From Motacilla alba alba (lineage: Eukaryota; Chordata; Aves; Passeriformes; Motacillidae), in the NCBI RefSeq assembly GCF_015832195.1, contig NC_052016.1:33997129-34061128 (forward strand): 64,000 nt of DNA, in the 5' to 3' direction. The position numbers and the translations under genes are program-made. The notes under the pieces are model-generated. The model ran no database searches. It was not told where the DNA came from and saw only the letters and a list, made by a program, of their open reading frames with translations. Numbering within the stretch: position 1 is the stretch's first letter; every line of letters starts with the position of its first letter. Shown in pieces: positions 49,048 through 62,072 of this stretch.

Positions 49048-50045
49048 TTTCCATCTTTTTATTGCTGTTGACTTCCTCAGGGCAAGGAAATACTTTCTTT
49101 TATGTGTTGGTTACAACACCCAGCGAATGATTTGCATATTTTTATGGGCCGTGCAGCCCTTGCCTGGAGATGCAGGAAAAGAGGATTGCATGGGTGTGAC
49201 ATGCATTAGCTCTTAAGAACCTACCTCGGGGAGGCTGTCTGGTGAGTTAAGCAATACCCTTGGAGAGGTTTGTGTGCACACTGTAAGGAAATAAGCTTCA
49301 AAGAATGAAGGCAAGGCTGGCAGTGTTTGTTACTGTTGTCTTCCTACTCATTGGGGCATAAATAAGAGACAGGAAGCTCCCTCTTTTTATGTAGGAACTG
49401 GAAACTTTCTCATCTGTCCATTGGGATCGACTCAAGATTACTCAGGCTGTTTTCTTCACCACCTCTTTGCAATATATATATATATTTCTATGTATTTACT
49501 TCAGTGATGTCTTACTCTTAAAATTTCCAGGCGTAGGTATTCTAGAAGAGCTATCCAAGCTAAGGTTCCTTGCGGGACAATTGCTTTTGCTGTCACAAGA
49601 GTTCTCTTGGATTAGTTGATTTCGATAAGTGAAACAAAAATGATTACATATTAGCAAAAAGACTTTTAAGTGGATTCAACTATATTGCACTAAGGTTCTT
49701 GTCATTATGGAAATTTCAACTTCTCTGCCAAGGGAAAAAAAAAAAGATTAAGCAAAAAAAAGAGCTGTTCCTTAACAATATTGTTATCCTGGCACAAAAA
49801 GCCTGTCACAGACATGCCTTAAAATTAATTTTCCCAGATATTCACTGAACTCACGATTATCCTCTCCCACTAAACATTTGCAATTTAAGTGGAGACCAGG
49901 CTTGAAACAAGATAATGCATCCAGCAGTCCATCTGAACATTCATATATACATATGAGAACAAGATCTGAACTCTGACACAGCCCTCAAACTAAAATAAAT
50001 TCCTCAGGCTTTTTAGAAGTGAGAAAATTCAGCTTTGAAAATGTT
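49048..50045. other. Intergenic, AT-rich
   Basis: No gene recognised. A short (AT)n run lies at about 49473-49484. Confidence 0.5.
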
Positions 50046-50145
50046 GGGTTTGGTTGGGGTTCTGGGTTGTTTGGGGGTTTTTTTTGTTCTTGTTTTTTGG
50101 GGTTTTTGGGTGTTTTTGGTGGTTTTTTTTTTCTGGTTTTTTCTT
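50046..50145 (+). repeat. T/G-rich tract with G-quadruplex motif
   Basis: One hundred bases consist almost only of T and G. At 50046-50077 four G-runs (3, 4, 3 and 5 G) are separated by loops of 7, 4 and 6 bases, satisfying the usual G3+N1-7 quadruplex pattern on the + strand. Confidence 0.8.
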
Positions 50146-53100
50146 ATCTGCAAGAGAGGAATCTGCTGGATTTAAGCACTAGTTCAGAAGAACTTGAGGC
50201 TTAAGGGTGGATCTCAATTATCCAGCCCAGGTCTATCACTAACCATAATGGGCTTTTTTGCATCGTTTCTTGAGGACATGCCCATGCAGACAGTAGCTAT
50301 GTGCTGGCAAGCCAAGGTCTAAATGTATCTAAATACCACATAATCATTACAAAAACCACACCGGGGGACGGGGAGCTGGGTTGCTGTACTGCATGTACTC
50401 GGCAGATACCTGTGCGCTGTGCAGAGCGGTGTCATGGGGGGAGCAAAGCACGTCCTCCTGGGGCATGCTCTTCTCAGAGCTGCTCCCCCGCTCTGCTGTC
50501 TCCACTGTAATTGCCTCTTGGAGCGCTCGATGTTAACGCTGTGGCCCCAGGGAATGCTGCTTTTTCAGCAGCCTGTGGGAAAGAACAAAGCGGACAACAA
50601 GAGAGCGCCTGGAGCAAAGCACAGGGGTAGACATCTCGCACTTCATCAGGGGAAAACCCAAACTCCAAGTCAGCAGATTTACCACAATTTCAGGTGCTGT
50701 TAACATAACAGTTAAGGTCCTGGTAGACATATGTGTATCACGAAAGGAAATCTGCATTTGCCCAAAAGCACCCAGTGCCAGAAGGACATCGAAAAGAAGC
50801 CTCAGCATTCTGGTAAAGAGCTGATGATATCCCGCTAAACAGAGGCTGGGCTTTCAGGTTTGCCTGGAACTGTGCGATCCTAATCAGAACGTGGGCAGAT
50901 CTTCCCCATGAACTTTCCAAAGAGCTGAGCCAAGACAAGTTTTTGTGCAATTCACTGCCCCTAACTTTAGCTTACTGAAAAGTTTCAGTATTTGAACAGG
51001 GCCCAAGTTAGTGGGGAAACATGGGGTCTTCCAGAGTGACACCTCACTCCAGGATCAGTGGTGGATATCAAGAGAATGAGTTGCTCTTGGAGAGGTGCTC
51101 TTGAGTGAGTTTGGAAATAGCACACATTGAACTCTGGCCCCTTTGTGCGGTGTTTCTCTCTCCCTCCTGTACTATGTAGACAATGACATGATGGGGCTTT
51201 TGGTATGGGACTACATCTGGAGAGTGAGTTTGCCAGCTGGGCAAATCCACGAGTGGCTAATGCAGTGCATCAGAGCAGCTAGGAGAGCACAAGCGAGCTC
51301 TCAGAAGGTTGTACCATGTGCACTTCTTGCTCATGGCAAATGGGCAGCATCCTGTCCTCAGCCTTGGGCAGCCACAGGAACAGATGCATTATAACCTACA
51401 TGCTCTTCCCTGGCAATAATTTGTTCCCATGTGCGTGGTATGTGCCTCTCTCGGCTGCCAGTTTGCACTTTTGCTAATTTGATCAAACACATGACCAATT
51501 TCTCCTAATCTGGGTGTAATCCCTCAGACAGAGCTATCACTGCCTCTGGTCTATGTGCAACTCTTATCTAGGGCAGCCAGAAGAGTGTGACAGCTGCATG
51601 ATAGTCTGCCTGGCACAATGGGCGGCCCCACAAGAAAGGACTTGCCACTCTGTTCCCCTCAGATGCACAGAGGGACCGCTGAGGTGCCTTGATGGTGCAA
51701 GGGAGTGCCTGGAGCAGCCTGAAAGTTATAACTCACCAGCATATCAGGATATGTCACTTGGAGTAGCCTTGTAGCCATCTCTCAGCACAGGGCTGTAAAT
51801 CCCCTTGGCCTGCAAAGACCCCCAGGTCTAGAGAGAATGGAGGAAGCAATGGAGCAGCATCCTTCCCAGAGCCTGCCCTTGGCACCTGGCTCTGCCCTGC
51901 CAACAGGGACTATGTGACCTGCATGCCCAGAGGAGATAATGCAAGTCCTTCTCTGGTTTTAGCCTGAGCCATCACTGCTCTGAAGGAACTTTTGGCAAGG
52001 CAGTGAGCTCCATACTGCACTGCTCTGCCCTGCAGTTGGGCCATGGCTGTGCTCAGCCACGGCCACAAAGGGGTGCTGGGTTGGCAGTGTCCAGCCGTGC
52101 TCCTGGGAGTGTGTCATACACCAGTGCCCATGGCCCGTTCAAACCCTCTCTTTGCAACACATGCTGAAGCTGATTAAAGTGTGAGAGCCTCTGTGTCCTC
52201 TGGTCTTTATGCAGAGTAAGCAGCAATAGAGACAACACTTGCTAGGACTTTGCTCTAATTTTTACAGATCTAGTGAACTTCATCCACAGCACAGGTGAAA
52301 CTGCAGGTTTGTGCAGGTTCTTTCTCAATTACTGCTAGTTGAAGCTACTTTTTAAGGTCTCTTGTTTGGATTCTGAACATGTAGACACAAAATTTTTTAA
52401 ATTATGCCATTGTAAAAGCCAGTGACCTTGTCAACTATGCCTGTCATCTGAGTTCTCTCTCTCACTCAGCAATTCTCTTCTTCTAATTAATTTTCTTACT
52501 TTTTTTCCATGGGGTAATATTACAATGTGTTGATAAGCAGCTCTTCTCTTTTGCCCCAGAACAGTGATGAGTGCAAACAAGGAGAGTTTAAAAACCTTGA
52601 GGAGAAAGATTTTCTGCAAACAGGACTTATTACAGAATTAAATTGTAACAGAATTAAAATTCTAAGCAAGACTTGAAGCAAAAAAATCTATAGCTGGTCA
52701 GAGTTTTGCTTGCTCATGCCTATTTGAGTTGCTCTGAGCAGTAAGTACTGGGAATATAACACATCCTTGGGCTACAGCCCATCTTCACAGAACAATTTTG
52801 CTGCTGAATATGCACTTCTTAATAAGGGTAACTGCTCATGTCAAGACTATAATGATACCAATGCACTCATGCCATGGACTGCAACCTACTGTTCTGGCAG
52901 TTCTCTTGTTTTATTTTCCCACCGCAAGAGCTGGAATGAAATGTATTTGTTGGTGAAGCTTATTTTTGCTGGCTTTCCATCTCATGCAGTGGAAGATTTT
53001 ATGGAGCTATCTTGTCCATTTCAAAGCCTTTTTTTAAATCATCCTTTTTCCCAAGTTACATTGTCCTGAAGTAGCCCTGTATTTAAACATTCATCATGCA

Positions 53101-53696
53101 AATGGGCTTCGTGTTTCCCAGGGTACAAAACTCCCTCTGCAAGCACAGTGTAGGAGAACTTCTGTGAGCCTGCACCTTCTAACCACCAACTTGGCTGGCT
53201 CTAGATGGTGTAGGTGACATTCTTGCTCTTTCCTAGATTCTTGTGCATCTCAGCTAAGATGACAACCAATTTATCTGCACATAAATTCACGAGTAAAGAG
53301 TACTTCTGAGTGTCAGGGATTAGGACCATTCTCAGAATGTCCCAAACCCAGTGTGGGGTGAGACTTGTGTGTTTCACAGCCCCTTCCCCAACTCTGTCAC
53401 TTCTGCAGGACCCCAGGGGGATCCAGCTTGAGGCCCTGCCTCTGTTCTTCAGGAAGACAAGAGCATTTCCTTAGTAACTCCAGGTGGGCAGGATGCTTTT
53501 CTTAACAGTGAAAGACTTGGCCATTATAAGCTATAGGAACTATAGCTGATTACCAGCAAACCTGGGGGCTCCTGTCTCCCACACTGTGGTGGCAATCCCA
53601 GTCTATGACAATGCTGCCTTGTGCTGGCAGTGCTGATTTTGTGGGTCTGGTCTAAGAGCAGATCTCCAAATAAAAGACTCCACGGAAAAGAAAAAT

Positions 53697-53718
53697 GGGG
53701 GGGGGGGGGGGGGGGGGG
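53697..53718. repeat. G22 homopolymer
   Basis: Twenty-two consecutive G residues. The length is likely variable and may be inaccurate in the assembly. Confidence 0.95.
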
Positions 53719-56700
53719 ATGCTTTCTGCGTGTTTGTTTCAAGTGGGACCGGTTCTCCAACCTGTTTCAGTGTTTGTCCATAGCACTTGAGCCCATGTAG
53801 CTGCTGGGAGAGATGGAAAGTGCCAGGGCAGCAAAAGGAAAGGCCAGAGGATTGTGGTAGTGAGACAAAGCTTTTACCCTGAGAATGTGATGGATGTTTT
53901 GGGGACATCCATGCAGTCTCAGACTCTTGAATGATGAGATTACCTTTCCTCTTTCTTATTAAGGCATATACCTGGGGGATACACCTTTTAGCACTTTGGT
54001 TTCTTCTTACCACATGGTGCTTTGTAGACAATTACACTTCAGGCACTACTAAAATATCTGCTCTGCAGTATTTGCCTTATCACAATACTTGACTTTGTTA
54101 CTTCTGCAAAAATCTTAATGGGGGCTGGATTCTTATACAAGTGAACCTGCATAACAAGTGACTCCATTTCAGAGCCCAGTACTACCAAACTTTTCTCTCT
54201 TATCCTGAGGCTGTACAGAAGAACTTCCCTGGTTCAGGGAAAGAAAACCTGCAACAAATCAGTGTTCAACAACCAGTGCCTTCCCAAAGCTCAAGCACTG
54301 CCATGACAGTTTGATAACCAGCTGAAAAATGTGTCTGGTGGAAGATCCAGAGTGGGAGTCTGGGCCTTAAAAACAGGGTCCTAATCCATAACAAATTACT
54401 GTGTGCAACACTTGTCCAGAGAGCCCACACAGTGAGGTAAGGTTGCACAATGCTCTCTCTCCTTCCTTGAATAAAAAGTGCCTGCTCTAATGAGAGGCAG
54501 GTCCCTGATTCAGCAAAGCACTTAAGTGTTTTGATGAACTGGGGCCAAACTGAACATCTTGTGCAGAACTCAGTTGTCTAGTGAACAATATCAAATATTT
54601 TATTCATGGATGCAGACTTAAATGAAAATTAAAGACATGGCTATTTAAGGCCTTAGGTGCCCAAACTCATATTGTTCATTTTTTATTATCTTAAAGTAAT
54701 CATTTGTACGGGAAAAGAAGCAGCCACCTCCAGAAAATCCATCCCTGTCATGCTGGGAAGAATATTCTCAGTTCTCCCCCAGCACCCTGTCAATTTGATG
54801 GCTTATGTAGCTTGCTTAGAAACTTGTCACATTCAGGCTATTTCAGATCAACAAGTTCCAGCCAGTATCCTCTTTTGCTACCAGGAACACCAAGTTTTAG
54901 TACCCTTATTGGCTGCATAAGGTGTGGGCAAGCAAGGCACAGCCTTCAGTAGGCCAGTTCAGGTATTATAAGGGTCTTAATTATTGTGCCATCACCCTTA
55001 CTTGGTCATCCGTCCCCAGACAAGGCAGTGAGATCCATGCTGACCTCGGCCTCTGAGGCTGCACCCAGCAAGGGTCCCTGTCAGGCTGCTCTTCTCACTC
55101 CAGCACCTTGGGCTGGCCTGCTGAAAGGGTCTCTCCAACCCAGAGAACATCAGCCTTGGAAAATGAAGCATTATGGCAGGTGAACACAAATCTCAGTCTA
55201 TGAAAGATTTCGCTGAGCAGTGTTTCATCTAAAATGCTGGATGCAGCAGCATGCTGTGGCTGAAGGCTGCACCACAGGCAGGTGGAGAGAGCAGAGCTTG
55301 GACTTGGGCACATCTTGACTTCAGGGTGTTTCTCCTTAGAAACATCATCTTTTTCTAATGAAAAATTTCAGTAGAACATTATCTATGGCTTTTGTATATT
55401 TGAAAATATTTCCATAGATAGTAAAATGCCAAAGAGAGCTGTTTCTAGTATGGCAACACATACTTTATTTTCTTCTCCTTGTCCACCCTACAGCAAGAAT
55501 CTTCAACTCCCTTTTACTTATCAACACACCCACTTGTCCTCACAGTTAGGCAGAAAACAGTCAAAGTATGGATTGAAAAGAAAATCTGGCATTTTTCACC
55601 AGCTTGTCTATACTTAGACACAACCACCTCCCTGCCATGGAATAAAGGCAGAAGCAAATGGAAAGAAAATGAAAAAAAAATTTAAAAAAGAGTACATGCA
55701 GACATTTTTGGCTAAACCTTATGCTCTCTTTGATTTATTCCCATACAGCTACTAGTGCTCAAATGATTTCCAGAGCAGGCATAAGTTACATGGCACTCAG
55801 TTTATCTGCTCTGGAATGGCAAAGTGCACACACAGATATACACTGTGGTTCCAGGGAGTCTAGGGATTTCAAAGGTGCTTTATCTCCCAGATAACTCACT
55901 GGCAAAGAAGGGTGAATTAATAACAGTGTTGGTGACTAAAACCGGAATGATAGATTATGAGTATGGGGTTTAAAAAAGAAGTGTCAGTTAAATGCATGTT
56001 ACAGATTTGTTCAGAGCAAGATATTAATCCTTTATTTTCTATTTTTGATTTGTGGATTCCTAAGCATTTTTCTTGGAGAAGCACAAATCCTTGAATGGTG
56101 TACTTCAACCTACTGGCAATGGCTTTTTTTCCCTGTGCTCTCACAGCATCGCCCCCCTCCAAGTTGTCTTTGGGGATCTGTGAACCAGAAGTAAAACCCC
56201 ATCTCCTAGCAGGCAGACAGGAACCACGTTCCCCTACATGCCACACATTGATCTGATTCACCGCATGACTCCTGTAAGCCTCCATCCACCTCCTCTCTGG
56301 GAAAACACAAAAGATCCACAGTTTTCAAGTCCTCAGGCTGAGGGACTTTGAGCTTAGTACAGAGAAAGGCTGAGCGGCCAGAGTTCCCACTTACGGAAGT
56401 GCCAAGTGCACAGGAATTTTGTACAGGCACAGCACTGAGGCACTTGAAATGACAGGAATGCTGTGTATTTGTGCCCTTTGCCTCTGCAATCCTGACACCA
56501 TCACTCTAAAGGAAGGTGAATCTATTTATATGCAGTGGTAGAGGTTGGAGCCCTCATTTTCTCCGGGCCTTTGAGGAGCCGTTGTCATGTTTTTGTGACA
56601 CAACAATATTTGAATGACTTGGAGGGCTTTAGAAAAATAGTAAATACTGTCAAAAATGCAAAATGTTTGTATCCCTCAGCCAGGGGGAGGGAAAAAAACA

Positions 56701-56836
56701 TGCCGGAAGCATAGCCAAGCCTGACAGGGTATAGTGGATCTTGATCTTTGCTCACCCAATAGTTAGATATTGTTCTCCCTGCCCCCTCTTTTAATGGAGT
56801 CACTGCCTTATCTCTTAAAATGATCTCATTAAAAGC

Positions 56837-56848
56837 AGGGGGGGGGGG
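56837..56848. repeat. Short G run
   Basis: A run of about ten G residues after AAAAGCA, upstream of ATP1A1 by about 3 kb. No function inferred. Confidence 0.8.
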
Positions 56849-59777
56849 TAGGAGGCAGACAGCAGAGGGTAGGAGGCCTGTAATTATAGATGGAAGGTCG
56901 ATAGAAATACCGCTTCATATACCTTGTCATCTCTGTTTCCTCTCTGAATGGGGTGGTCTTCAAGAAAGCATGAACTCCTTTTGACCACTTCTCTGAACCA
57001 CACTGACAGAGAACTCATGGTGGAGATGTCACACAAAGAAAAAAACAGAGGAGAATTCTTTGCTATTCTGGGGACTATCCACTGCTGGGATCCCAGTTTT
57101 CCCAGCAAATGCAGCCCTAGGCTGCAGCAGGTGTGAAGGTGTAAAGAAGATTTGCTTCTCTGTGCCAAGCTACGCAGAGTCTATTACTGGAAGAAGGAGT
57201 ATGTTTGAGAGCAAGCTGTCATATGTAGCAGCAGGAGCAAAGGCCTTTCAGACCCTTGGACTCTTAACTGGAACCTGCTAAAGCTTTTCTGCATGAAGGC
57301 CTTCCCTCACTGTAACTATTCTCCTGCTCTGAAAATGGCCATAATAAAACTCCCTGCTGTAAAACAATTCCTGCTTCTCAAAGTAAAAAATGTGGCAGGA
57401 GGGCCTTGTGATGGCCACAGCAGCAGGCAATGCCCTGCACTGCTCAGCGAAGGCTCATCCTTCTCCTTTCAATGCATCCCATGCTACCTACCCTTGGAAT
57501 TCGACTGCTGTGCAGCAGCCCACAGCCACACCAGAGCTGCTGTCTGAAGGGAAAACGATGTATGGCTGCAGATCTGCAAAGTAATGATTCAAGATTACTC
57601 CTGGGATGACCTGGAGTGGGACACACAAGCCAAAGAGCAGGAATTTTCAGGTATCAAAGCCTGCCCAGGATTTCACCTGCTGGCAGGAGTGAAGTTCCCT
57701 GTATGTTATCTCGGCTTCTCTCAGTCACCCTGCCAAGGTCTCAAAGAGTTTGTAATTGCTTGTAGATACAGAAAACAGAGCTCTCCTGATTTTTCTTAAG
57801 CTAATCTCACTGATACCTATTACGGAAAGAGAACACAAGCATTTCCAATACAGAACATTACAATCCCTGCCTGGTTTGATGTAATAAAATTTCTTTTGAT
57901 CTGCATGGATTTGTTCTCCGCTTAAAACACTGACAGTGACACTGGGACATTAATCCAGGTTTACAGCACCACAGCTGCATGCTACAGCTTTGTATGATGC
58001 AGAAATGACAATGCATCAACTATCCCAAGGAAAAGATGGGTCAAACCGATAGTGTGCCAAATCAACTACACTGGTCAGGTAGCACTTCAAGGGGCAATAT
58101 AGTGCAGAAGTGGTCTGGAGGTCTTCTTTTGGTGTCCTATTGATGATACTTCCTCACTGCCACATAGAAGGCCAAGTTTGGTACGGTGCATTGCTGTTCA
58201 GGAGTAAAATGCTGTTAAGGAGTGAAAACGAAACTAATAGGACGAACCTTCAGGTACTGGAATTTTGACCCAGTCCCTAATGCTTATCCCCTTCTCCCCA
58301 CCCACAGGCAAGAGCCAAGCCTCTGCTGGGAAATTTCAGAAGAAAATCTCAAGGGTGAGTAAGTAATGAAAGCTATCTGAGTGTCTGTCGCCTGAGGGTC
58401 GGGTTGGTGCAGCTTGGTAGGGAAACAGCTGTCCAGGTATTTTCTAGGTAAACCAAAAGCTTCAGCCTCCCAGCTGAGGAGGCTGTCAACACAGTGCCAG
58501 ATCTAATAACGGCCATGAGAGGCTCCAATATGGAGCTTATGCAGACAACTAAAAAGTGTCTCTGAAATGCTGGCCTGCTGTCTAAAATTGCATCACTGCT
58601 GGTTTTTGCTTTCATGTTCAGTTTGTTCTGTGGCATTAGCACCTCAGAACTGAGCGATCAAGATGCTTCTAAGTCCAGCTGGAGTCACAACGATGGAGCA
58701 TCTCCCACATCTGCAAACAGCAGATCCATCAGAAGCTCTAAAAGCTGGTCTAGGGAGCAGTGACAGGGCCAAGGCCCACCACCAGTATGGTGCCTCTACA
58801 CAATTGTTAAAATAAAGATGATGATTGCAGTGGCAGATATTCCCCTTACAGACCGTGGCTCCGTGGGAAGTTTGATGAGCAAGCTCTTTGTACAGGATGT
58901 TTAAGGCTTGAATTCAGTTCTCTTCTCCCGCGGAAGGGTTTCAAGCCATGCTAAGCAGGGAAGTGCTCTAACTATGTTCCTTCTTCCCAAGAAAGTTCAC
59001 AGCTATTTTTGGGACCTTCAGCAGGTGAAGCCTCCTGAAACACTTTCTCATTTCCAAGTTTATACAGGGTTCCAGGGCTTCTACTAAGCCACCAAGAATA
59101 AAAAAAGAGCATCAGCTCATTTTCTTTGCCAGAAAAATCTAGACAGAAGCAAAAGCAAAGTCGACAAACCTCTGCAAGAAAACCCCAAAACCAAACAAAG
59201 TGAACAAACACAAAGTCATAATTTCTGCATCTGTCTCAGAATTTGAAGCATAAGGGAAGGACGACCACAGCCAAACTTGGTCCCCTAGCCAGGCTCCCTG
59301 AGCAGCAGAGGGCACAGAAAGCTGCCCCCAAACTCTTCACCGAGTCCTGAATCACCAGAAGTAGTTTCCCGGCAAGAGCATCTCCCACGCAACGGGAAGG
59401 GAGCGCGCTGAGGCTCCGGCAGGTTGGCAGCACGGCAGGGACCATGCCCAGCAGAAAGCGCGTGGGTGGAAAGGGAGCACCGGGGCTCTTGAGCCTCCCG
59501 GCGAGCGGCGGCAAAACCCGCGGGGAACCGGCACCTGGGGGCTCCGGGCGGCCACAGGGCCGAGTCCCCGGAGGGGCGGCGGGCAAGGCGCCCGGGGAGC
59601 CCCGGCCTGGCGGCGGCGCCGCGGAAGGGGCGCTCGCTGCGGCGAGGCGCGGCCGGGGCACCGAGGGCGAGCCTCAAGGTGAGCCCCCCGTCCCGAGACG
59701 CACCCGCAGACGGCGGAAGGGCCCGCGGGGGCCGGCCCCCGCCAGCCCCGGCCGCGGGCGCTGCCCCCTCTCCCAGC

Positions 59778-59885
59778 ACCGCCCCCCGTTCGCGCAGCGT
59801 ACGGGGGCGTGGTGCCACAACGGGCTGGGCGTGGCGGCGGAGCGAGGCTCTTTATGCGGCGGGAACCCGGCGGCGGCCGGAGCTG
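59778..59885 (+). promoter_or_regulatory. ATP1A1: Core promoter of ATP1A1 (inferred)
   Basis: GC boxes occur at 59780-59786 (CCGCCCC), about 59803-59810 (GGGGGCGTGG region) and about 59825-59837 (CTGGGCGTGGCGG). A TATA-like TTTATG lies at 59851-59856, which would place initiation near 59880 and give a 5' leader of about 220 bases. Sp1-type GC boxes are a known feature of mammalian ATP1A1 promoters. The start site is inferred from motif spacing only. Confidence 0.5.
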
Positions 59886-60102
59886 CGCGCGGTTGCGGCG
59901 TCGGAGAGGAACGATCCGGGCGGGGGCAGAGGGGGGCGAGGCGAAGGAGAGGAGCCGAGGAGGAGAAAGAGAAAGAAGAGGAAGGAGCGCGCCGCCCGGG
60001 GTGCTCCTATTGTTCCGCACCTGCGCCGGCCGGGACACGTGGCGCCGCTGAGACTCGCTCCTCGCCCCCCGTCAATTGACCCGCACGCAGTCGCCCGGCA
60101 CC
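59880..60102 (+). other. ATP1A1: Predicted 5' UTR of ATP1A1
   Basis: No ATG occurs between the predicted start site and the initiator ATG, so no upstream open frame would interfere. The leader holds an almost pure purine tract at about 59930-59988 and an E-box CACGTG at 60036-60041. Confidence 0.45.
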
Positions 60103-60114
60103 ATGGGCAAGGGG
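60103..60114 (+). CDS. ATP1A1: ATP1A1 first coding exon (Na+/K+-ATPase alpha-1), start codon
   Basis: ATG GGC AAG GGG encodes MGKG and is followed at once by GTGAGC, a strong splice donor, in phase 0. Vertebrate ATP1A1 begins MGKG and its first coding exon ends after these four codons. The start has a good context (GCACCATGG) and sits in a CpG island with a GC-box promoter. MAB21L3 upstream on the same strand matches known gene order. The full protein of about 1020 residues is the catalytic P-type ATPase subunit that exports three Na+ and imports two K+ per ATP across the plasma membrane, working with a beta subunit. All remaining exons lie beyond 64000. Because the coding part is only 12 bases, identification depends on context; another gene starting MGKG cannot be wholly excluded. 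Confidence 0.85.
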
Positions 60115-60780
60115 GTGAGCGGCGGGGCCGGGCCGGGGCGGGAAGTGGGAAATTCAAGGAACCGGACGGTGGCCGGTGCCCCTTTCCCTTCGACGAGGCT
60201 GCGCTTTGTGTGCGCCGGGCCGGGGCGGCCACGTCGGGTCGGGTGCGAGGGCGGCCGTGGCCGTTGGCGAGCGGCGCCGGTGCCGCCAGCCCCAGCAACG
60301 TGCGAGGGCCGCGCCGCCCGCGGGAAGGAAGAGCCGGGCCGAGGGCGTGGCGGAGCCCGGGGCAAGGAGCCGGCGTCCCAAAGCCCCCGGCTCCTCCTTG
60401 AGGCCGTGTCTCCCCGACGAGGGGCCTCTCGTCCGCCCGCAGCCCCCGGGGCTGGTGTTATCTGGTGGCCTTGCGGAGCTGGGGAGGGAGCGCGGCTGCT
60501 CCCCGCGCTCCTGAGAGTACTTTAGACTTCTCTTGAGACACGAGGGCCCGGGAGGGGGGGCGGGAGAAGGTTTAGCCGGCAGCGTTAATAGGGCTAATTT
60601 GCCTGTTGGTAGCACTGAGGGTGTGATGGGAGATGGTGGCAGAAGAGAGGCGGACACGCCTCCGGTCTCCTGTTCTCTGAGGCGATAACTTGGCGTAGAA
60701 GCAGAAGTCTGTGCGATTCCTGCTGCGGTTTCTGCCCCTGGATCAGCATTCTTTCTACTTTTAGCCCATTATAGGGCTAC

Positions 60781-60909
60781 AGGGAGGAGAGGTCCTTAAT
60801 TCGGATCGTATCTTTTAACTGTAGAAAAGTGTGTGAAGGCTGTTGAGGGATGTGGTGCTCAAGCACCCGTGTGTGGAGCAGAAACATCTCCTGGCTTGCT
60901 CTGATTTCA
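60781..60909 (+). repeat. Intronic duplication, copy 1
   Basis: This block matches 62261-62420 in the same orientation. Shared words include TCCTTAATTC, GATCGTATCTT, GAAAAGTGTGTG, TCAAGCACCC, and TGTGGAGCAGAAACA. Copy 1 lacks about 25 bases present in copy 2 between the middle and right blocks. Confidence 0.8.
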
Positions 60910-62072
60910 TTTTATGTCAAAAAACTACAGACCCGTTTCTGGGGTTTGTTGCTTGGATGTTTGTTTTTTCCCTTCGAATGTCTCCCGGTATATCTTGTGT
61001 GGTTGGAAGTGCGTAGATTCGTGTTTACTTTTGGTTTAGACACATTCCTGTAAAATTCCCTGATTTCTCTGCTTCCTGAGGAGAGGGTGACCGTGCAGGG
61101 CCATGGCAGCGGTGGTAGCATGTTCCCTGCCAACAGGTGTTCTGTGCTTCCCAAGCGCTGTTCAAACATTGACTTGACTTTGTATTGTCCTCATCGGTGC
61201 AGTACAGCAGCAGCAATATTGACATAACTGCATGAATAGTAGGGAGAGCTGCAACAACATGGCTGAATGGAGAGTTGCTTGGAAAACGGGATTTGTGGGG
61301 TGGGCTTTCAGCATTTGTTCTGTGTGTGGGGTTTCTTTTCCTAAGGAAGTCTTTCTGTTGCTTAGTAGCCCAGCCTGTTGAATTTAAGTCCAGTAGGCAA
61401 CAGGTAGTATGGACAGCAGAAGTTCATCTAGGAGATAAAACACTGAGGAGAGATATTGCAGTGTGGGCAGTATTCTGAATCTTGTTTAAATCATCAGAGC
61501 AGCCTTTAAGCTGTGTGTGTCTGTAGCACTGCAGCGTAAAAGGCTTCAGGGGCTTCTCCTGCCTTAGTGGGACTAATAGAAAGTACCAACGCCTTCCAGT
61601 GGAGAAAGCTGTCTTGCTCCACTTCAGATGTCGGGGATTGCATGGACAATAAAGCAATTAGCCTGAAACTGAAGCTCTGCCACAAGGGATAATTCAGCAG
61701 GGATAACAGGTCTGCCTCATGCTTTCTGGTAGTAAGTCACAAGATTTGCTCGTTCCGCCCTGAGAATGTGTGCGTATGACTGGACACCCCTGGAAAAACG
61801 GGCATATGAGAGAGCAAGGCAGTGGAAGAGGTAGAGTGTGGATGCAACACTGAACAGCATGTGCCTGTCCTGAGTTAGGGTGCCCAAAAAGGAGATTTCT
61901 TTCCTATGGGTGCACGAGATGGAAGAGAAAAAAAGAGCCTAAGTGTGAGAAAACAAGTTTCTTCTCTCTGTGGCTGTGAGGAGAAGCTGAGTCTGTTTTA
62001 CTTTAAATGGTAATGGGGCAAGGGGAGGGCCAGCTTCTGCTACGCAGCCCAAAAAGCAGATTATCCAACGGA

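Larger units (their letters stand above)
50146..59389. other. Intergenic, no gene recognised
   Basis: About 9.2 kb upstream of ATP1A1 without a supported exon. A 100-codon + frame at 52767-53069 and a 142-codon minus frame through the G run at 53.7 kb have no recognisable domain. Upstream enhancers of ATP1A1 could be here but nothing specific can be shown by eye. Confidence 0.5.
59390..60570. promoter_or_regulatory. CpG island over the ATP1A1 promoter and first exon
   Basis: CpG dinucleotides are dense and GC content rises sharply from about 59390, falling back after about 60570. The island spans upstream promoter, 5' leader, exon 1 and the start of intron 1. Open frames of 150-240 codons on both strands within it are products of GC richness. 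Such islands normally mark constitutively active promoters, as expected for a housekeeping ion pump. Confidence 0.85.

Noticed and set aside
52767..53069. 100-codon + frame as a gene
   Set aside because: No recognisable domain, no promoter or splice evidence.
59444..60401. Long + strand open frames (211 and 240 codons) and minus frames of 130-230 codons in the ATP1A1 island
   Set aside because: They are Arg/Gly/Pro/Ala-rich, overlap one another on both strands, and arise because stop codons are rare in GC-rich DNA; no domain is visible.
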